A stretch of DNA of 8,287 nucleotides from Microcaldota archaeon (GTDB taxonomy: Archaea; Micrarchaeota; Micrarchaeia; Micrarchaeales; Micrarchaeaceae), in contig JAKAPD010000018.1 in the NCBI GenBank assembly GCA_021812025.1, positions 1 to 8,287 on the forward strand, given 5' to 3'. The notes under the pieces are model-generated. The model was not told the origin of the DNA. It searched no databases and worked only from the letters and a program-made list of their open reading frames with translations. Positions 6,492 to 8,287 of this stretch are shown here, in pieces. Every line of letters starts with the position of its first letter. Positions within the stretch are counted from its first letter, which is position 1. The translations under genes were made by a program, and so were the position numbers.

Positions 6492-6503
6492 ATCATGCAT
6501 GAT
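6492..6503. promoter_or_regulatory. Perfect 12-bp palindrome, candidate operator
   Basis: ATCATGCATGAT is perfectly self-complementary and lies between the TATA box and the predicted transcription start of the basic mini-protein gene. Archaeal repressors that block polymerase recruitment commonly bind in this position. About two 12-bp palindromes would be expected by chance somewhere in a window this size, so the position, not the palindrome itself, is the argument. The regulator is not identifiable. Confidence 0.4.
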
Positions 6504-6517
6504 ATACGAGTGATGGA

Positions 6518-6682
6518 ATGGGAAAAAGTTTTCTACATACGAGACGAAGTAAGGAAGGGATGGCGCGAAGAGTAGCTGCGAAAGCTCCTGCGCGAAGAGA
6601 AGCAGTAAGACCGCCAGCAAGACAAAGAGCTGGAGGCGGAGGGGGCAGAATCGCAAAGAAAGCAGCAGCCGCTAAAGCCTGA
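6518..6682 (+). CDS. 54-residue highly basic Ala/Arg/Lys/Gly-rich protein, family unknown
   Basis: The frame from ATG at 6518 to TGA at 6680-6682 encodes 54 residues, with an in-frame stop a few codons upstream, so this ATG is the earliest start. Composition is extreme: 10 Arg, 6 Lys and only 2 Glu, about 14 Ala, and a run of five Gly near residue 40. The N-terminus MGKSFLHTRR is followed by a low-complexity tail with repeated A-R-R and A-K blocks ending in AAAAKA. Such tails resemble histone H1-type or ribosome-associated extensions, so nucleic-acid binding is a reasonable inference, not a demonstration. Support for a real gene comes from the TATA box, an operator-like palindrome, and a hairpin just after the stop. 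It does not match a family I recognise. It could alternatively be a precursor peptide for the convergent ATP-grasp ligase. An internal ATG at residue 15 would give a 40-residue form. Confidence 0.6.
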   Translation: MGKSFLHTRRSKEGMARRVAAKAPARREAVRPPARQRAGGGGGRIAKKAAAAKA

Positions 6683-6698
6683 AGAAGCAGTAATTTGG

Positions 6699-6723
6699 GC
6701 TGTAGCGAGAAATCAGCTACAGC
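6699..6723. terminator. Hairpin between two convergent genes, possible bidirectional terminator
   Basis: GCTGTAGC (6699-6706) and GCTACAGC (6716-6723) form an eight-pair perfect stem with a nine-base loop. It sits in the 50 bases between the stop of the basic mini-protein (plus) and the stop of the ATP-grasp gene (minus). On the plus strand it is followed by a T-rich stretch (TTATTTTCTTCC and onward), a reasonable archaeal termination signal. On the minus strand only short T runs follow. Confidence 0.5.
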
Positions 6724-6732
6724 TCGCTTTGC

Positions 6733-8124
6733 TTATTTTCTTCCTATTTTCCTTACTATTATTTTCACCATATGCTCCATAGTGGCATATGACCTTTCTT
6801 CTTTATCGAAAAACGTTAAATACGGGCTATTGTTGACATCGATTATCCAAAGCACCTCGCGCTTGTCTATTATCACATCCACTCCTATTATATTAAGCTG
6901 AAGGTCCTTTGCGAGCTCTCTTATTTGTCTTTTGTACTTTTCTTTAAAAGAATCGGTGACGTCTACGAACCGCCCTTCTTCGGAACCATTTAGGGATATC
7001 CTTACTTTCTTTCCTCTCTCTGGCACGCTCCTGGTGCTGAGTCCGCTCCCCATGAGAATATTGTCTATGTAATCATTTCTTATCTTTTGTATCTTGTACT
7101 TTTTCCTCCTCTCTTCTAGGAGCTGTGCCACGTTTTTCTCCCCGTCGCCGATCACATATCCTATAATCGACTTCGCTACAAACGTCACCTTTCCAAAGTT
7201 GTAGTTTATCCTGAACTCTTCCCCTTCCACGCATTCCTGGCAGAGGCATTCCACGTTACTGGAGGTTATCTGGCTGACGGCCCTGGCATAGCTCCGGTTC
7301 AGCTGTGCATAATCCGTAATCGGGCCTATCACTCCTGTCCTCAAGCTTTCTTCTGCGGGCTTGATGAAAATCGGTGTTCTGAGTGTTTTGCACTTTTCTA
7401 GATCTTCTTTTGAGCGGATCGCAACAAACCTTGGGGTTTTATATCCAAGCCTGCCGATGAACCTATTAGTTGCTATCTTGTTTGCCGAACGTTCTATGGC
7501 GGCTGCCGAAGCAAACGGATCCAGCTGGCCGCGCAATATCACCCGCTTCTTCAGATCAAGGACAACATCAAGCCTGTTGGAGTAGTAGTCGCTTTTTGCG
7601 CTGATATCTTTGCTTGGTATCCCTAATGACCTGCCCGGCCTGGTGAACATCCATTTGTAGCTCGCCGCTATCCCTGAATCGGATGCAAGCCTGCTATATG
7701 GGATGCCCAGGTTCCTGCAGGTCACGATTGCGATGATTTCTGGAAAGAGTGAATGTGTGCTGAGTACTGTGGTAAGCAACTCCAGCTGGCGTTTTGATGG
7801 ATTGTCCAAGTACTTCTCTATCATGCTGGAGGAATAGCTGTCGATCCCGTTCAGGTAAACGAACTTCCTTCCAACGATTATCGTATTGTCGAAGGTCTTG
7901 CATTCGGGATAGAATTTGCGCAGTACAGACTCGTACATCAAGCACCACAGCTTTGCGCTTTTTGGCAATGGCCCGCCTGCGAACCGGATCCGGCGGGCCG
8001 GCTCGGCTCCCCTAGGTTTTTTTGGAAGCGCTTTTCTTGCGAGCAGCTTCTTTTTTTTAAGTTTGTATTTGTAGAGTATCATTGCATTGCCGATTAATTT
8101 CCTTTCAGCCGTTGAATTACTCAC
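6733..8124 (-). CDS. ATP-grasp ligase (RimK/cyanophycin-synthetase-like) with a novel N-terminal region
   Basis: The 463-residue protein ends in an ATP-grasp domain from about residue 210: NKIATNRFIGRLGYKTPR (215-232) opens it, IFIKPA (252-257) supplies the ATP-binding lysine, and CVEGEEFRINY (298-308) the central acidic strand. VIGDGEKNVAQLLEE (324-338) resembles the corresponding loop of cyanophycin synthetases. GVDVIID (414-420) and WIIDVNNSP (426-434) give the Mg-binding Asp/Asn set. Such enzymes activate a carboxylate as an acyl phosphate and join it to an amine, often an amino acid or peptide end. The first 200 residues are unfamiliar: a Lys/Arg-rich tail (about 18-47), then a mixed domain. 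No membrane helix is present. The frame opens with GTG at 8124, with ATG at 8082 (Met15) as an alternative; a TATA-like box about 36 bases upstream fits the former. It is monocistronic and convergent with the basic mini-protein. Substrates are unknown. Confidence 0.85.
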   Translation of the reverse strand: MSNSTAERKLIGNAMILYKYKLKKKKLLARKALPKKPRGAEPARRIRFAGGPLPKSAKLWCLMYESVLRKFYPECKTFDNTIIVGRKFVYLNGIDSYSSSMIEKYLDNPSKRQLELLTTVLSTHSLFPEIIAIVTCRNLGIPYSRLASDSGIAASYKWMFTRPGRSLGIPSKDISAKSDYYSNRLDVVLDLKKRVILRGQLDPFASAAAIERSANKIATNRFIGRLGYKTPRFVAIRSKEDLEKCKTLRTPIFIKPAEESLRTGVIGPITDYAQLNRSYARAVSQITSSNVECLCQECVEGEEFRINYNFGKVTFVAKSIIGYVIGDGEKNVAQLLEERRKKYKIQKIRNDYIDNILMGSGLSTRSVPERGKKVRISLNGSEEGRFVDVTDSFKEKYKRQIRELAKDLQLNIIGVDVIIDKREVLWIIDVNNSPYLTFFDKEERSYATMEHMVKIIVRKIGRK

Positions 8125-8155
8125 GCGCCAAAGCGGAGCACGAAAAACAAACTGA

Positions 8156-8164
8156 CTATTATAG
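8156..8164 (-). promoter_or_regulatory. TATA-like promoter of the ATP-grasp gene
   Basis: The minus strand reads CTATAATAG, centred about 36 bases before the GTG at 8124, predicting a leader of about ten bases. No clear Shine-Dalgarno match is seen in front of that GTG. A broader AT-rich block (8168-8190) lies further upstream. Confidence 0.42.
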
Positions 8165-8168
8165 ACAA

Positions 8169-8285
8169 TTAATCAAAATAAATACTATATGGTAACAAAT
8201 AAGTACCGATTTGCCATCGACTAGCTGGAAAGCCGTTTTTAGCCCACTTGAATGCTTCCTTCACAAGCACCGCGGCTTCAGATAG
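8169..8285 (-). CDS. Possible C-terminal end of an unidentified gene, cut by the right edge
   Basis: A minus-strand frame is open from the window edge to a TAA at 8171-8169, giving 38 residues. The first part (SEAAVLVKEAFKWAKNGFPA) looks like an ordinary soluble helix. The last dozen residues are encoded by much more AT-rich DNA and may be the promoter zone of the next gene, read through by chance. It ends five bases before the TATA-like box of the ATP-grasp gene, as expected for a compact genome with genes in the same direction. No family can be assigned. A short plus-strand frame from an ATG at 8252 competes for the same bases. Confidence 0.33.
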   Translation of the reverse strand, partial: LSEAAVLVKEAFKWAKNGFPASRWQIGTYLLPYSIYFD

Positions 8286-8287
8286 AG

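Noticed and set aside
6513..6575. Alternative start ATG at 6513 for the small plus-strand gene
   Set aside because: That frame ends after 20 codons, whereas the frame from 6518 runs 54 codons with a consistent basic composition.
1..8287. CRISPR array, insertion sequence or integrated element
   Set aside because: No spaced direct repeats, transposase or integrase motifs or terminal inverted repeats were seen. The broken tRNA end has no duplicated attachment sequence within the window.

Overview
The window reads as a compact archaeal chromosome segment. Several genes have TATA-like boxes about 25-35 bases upstream of their start codons, with very short or no leaders. Several starts are GTG or TTG. 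There is an archaeal-type tRNA D arm and anticodon arm, and genes overlap by a few bases. A small-genome archaeon (DPANN such as Micrarchaeota, or a Thermoplasmata-like lineage) is my guess, but nothing here fixes the phylum. No insertion sequence, phage gene or CRISPR array is visible.

Left third (1-3497): a GlcD-type FAD-linked 2-hydroxyacid oxidase (minus) lies head-to-head, 9 bases apart, with a cytosolic C39-like papain-fold protein (plus). That gene runs tail-to-tail into purF (minus), the first committed enzyme of purine synthesis. The two stop codons share one CTAG. A possible open frame at the left edge ends the same way against the oxidase, sharing TTAA.

Middle (3498-6380): a short intergenic region carries a minus-strand tRNA-Lys(UUU)-like gene. 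It has a good promoter, D arm and anticodon arm, but the expected 3' half of the T stem and the acceptor strand are absent nearby. Upstream of it is a minus-strand operon of three overlapping genes for an ABC-2 type exporter: an ATPase and two different six-helix permeases, resembling the COG4586/COG4587/COG3694 trio. The ATPase appears to lack the usual Q-loop glutamine and H-loop histidine.

Right third (6381-8287): a divergent promoter region drives the ABC operon leftward and, rightward, a 54-residue extremely basic Ala/Arg/Lys/Gly protein too short for most gene callers. A perfect 12-bp palindrome sits between its TATA box and its start. This gene converges, across a short hairpin, on a 463-residue ATP-grasp ligase with an unrecognised N-terminal half. 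A partial open frame touches the right edge.

The genes do not form one obvious pathway. The most unusual items are the incomplete tRNA-Lys, the basic mini-protein with its operator-like palindrome beside an orphan ATP-grasp ligase, and the atypical ABC ATPase.
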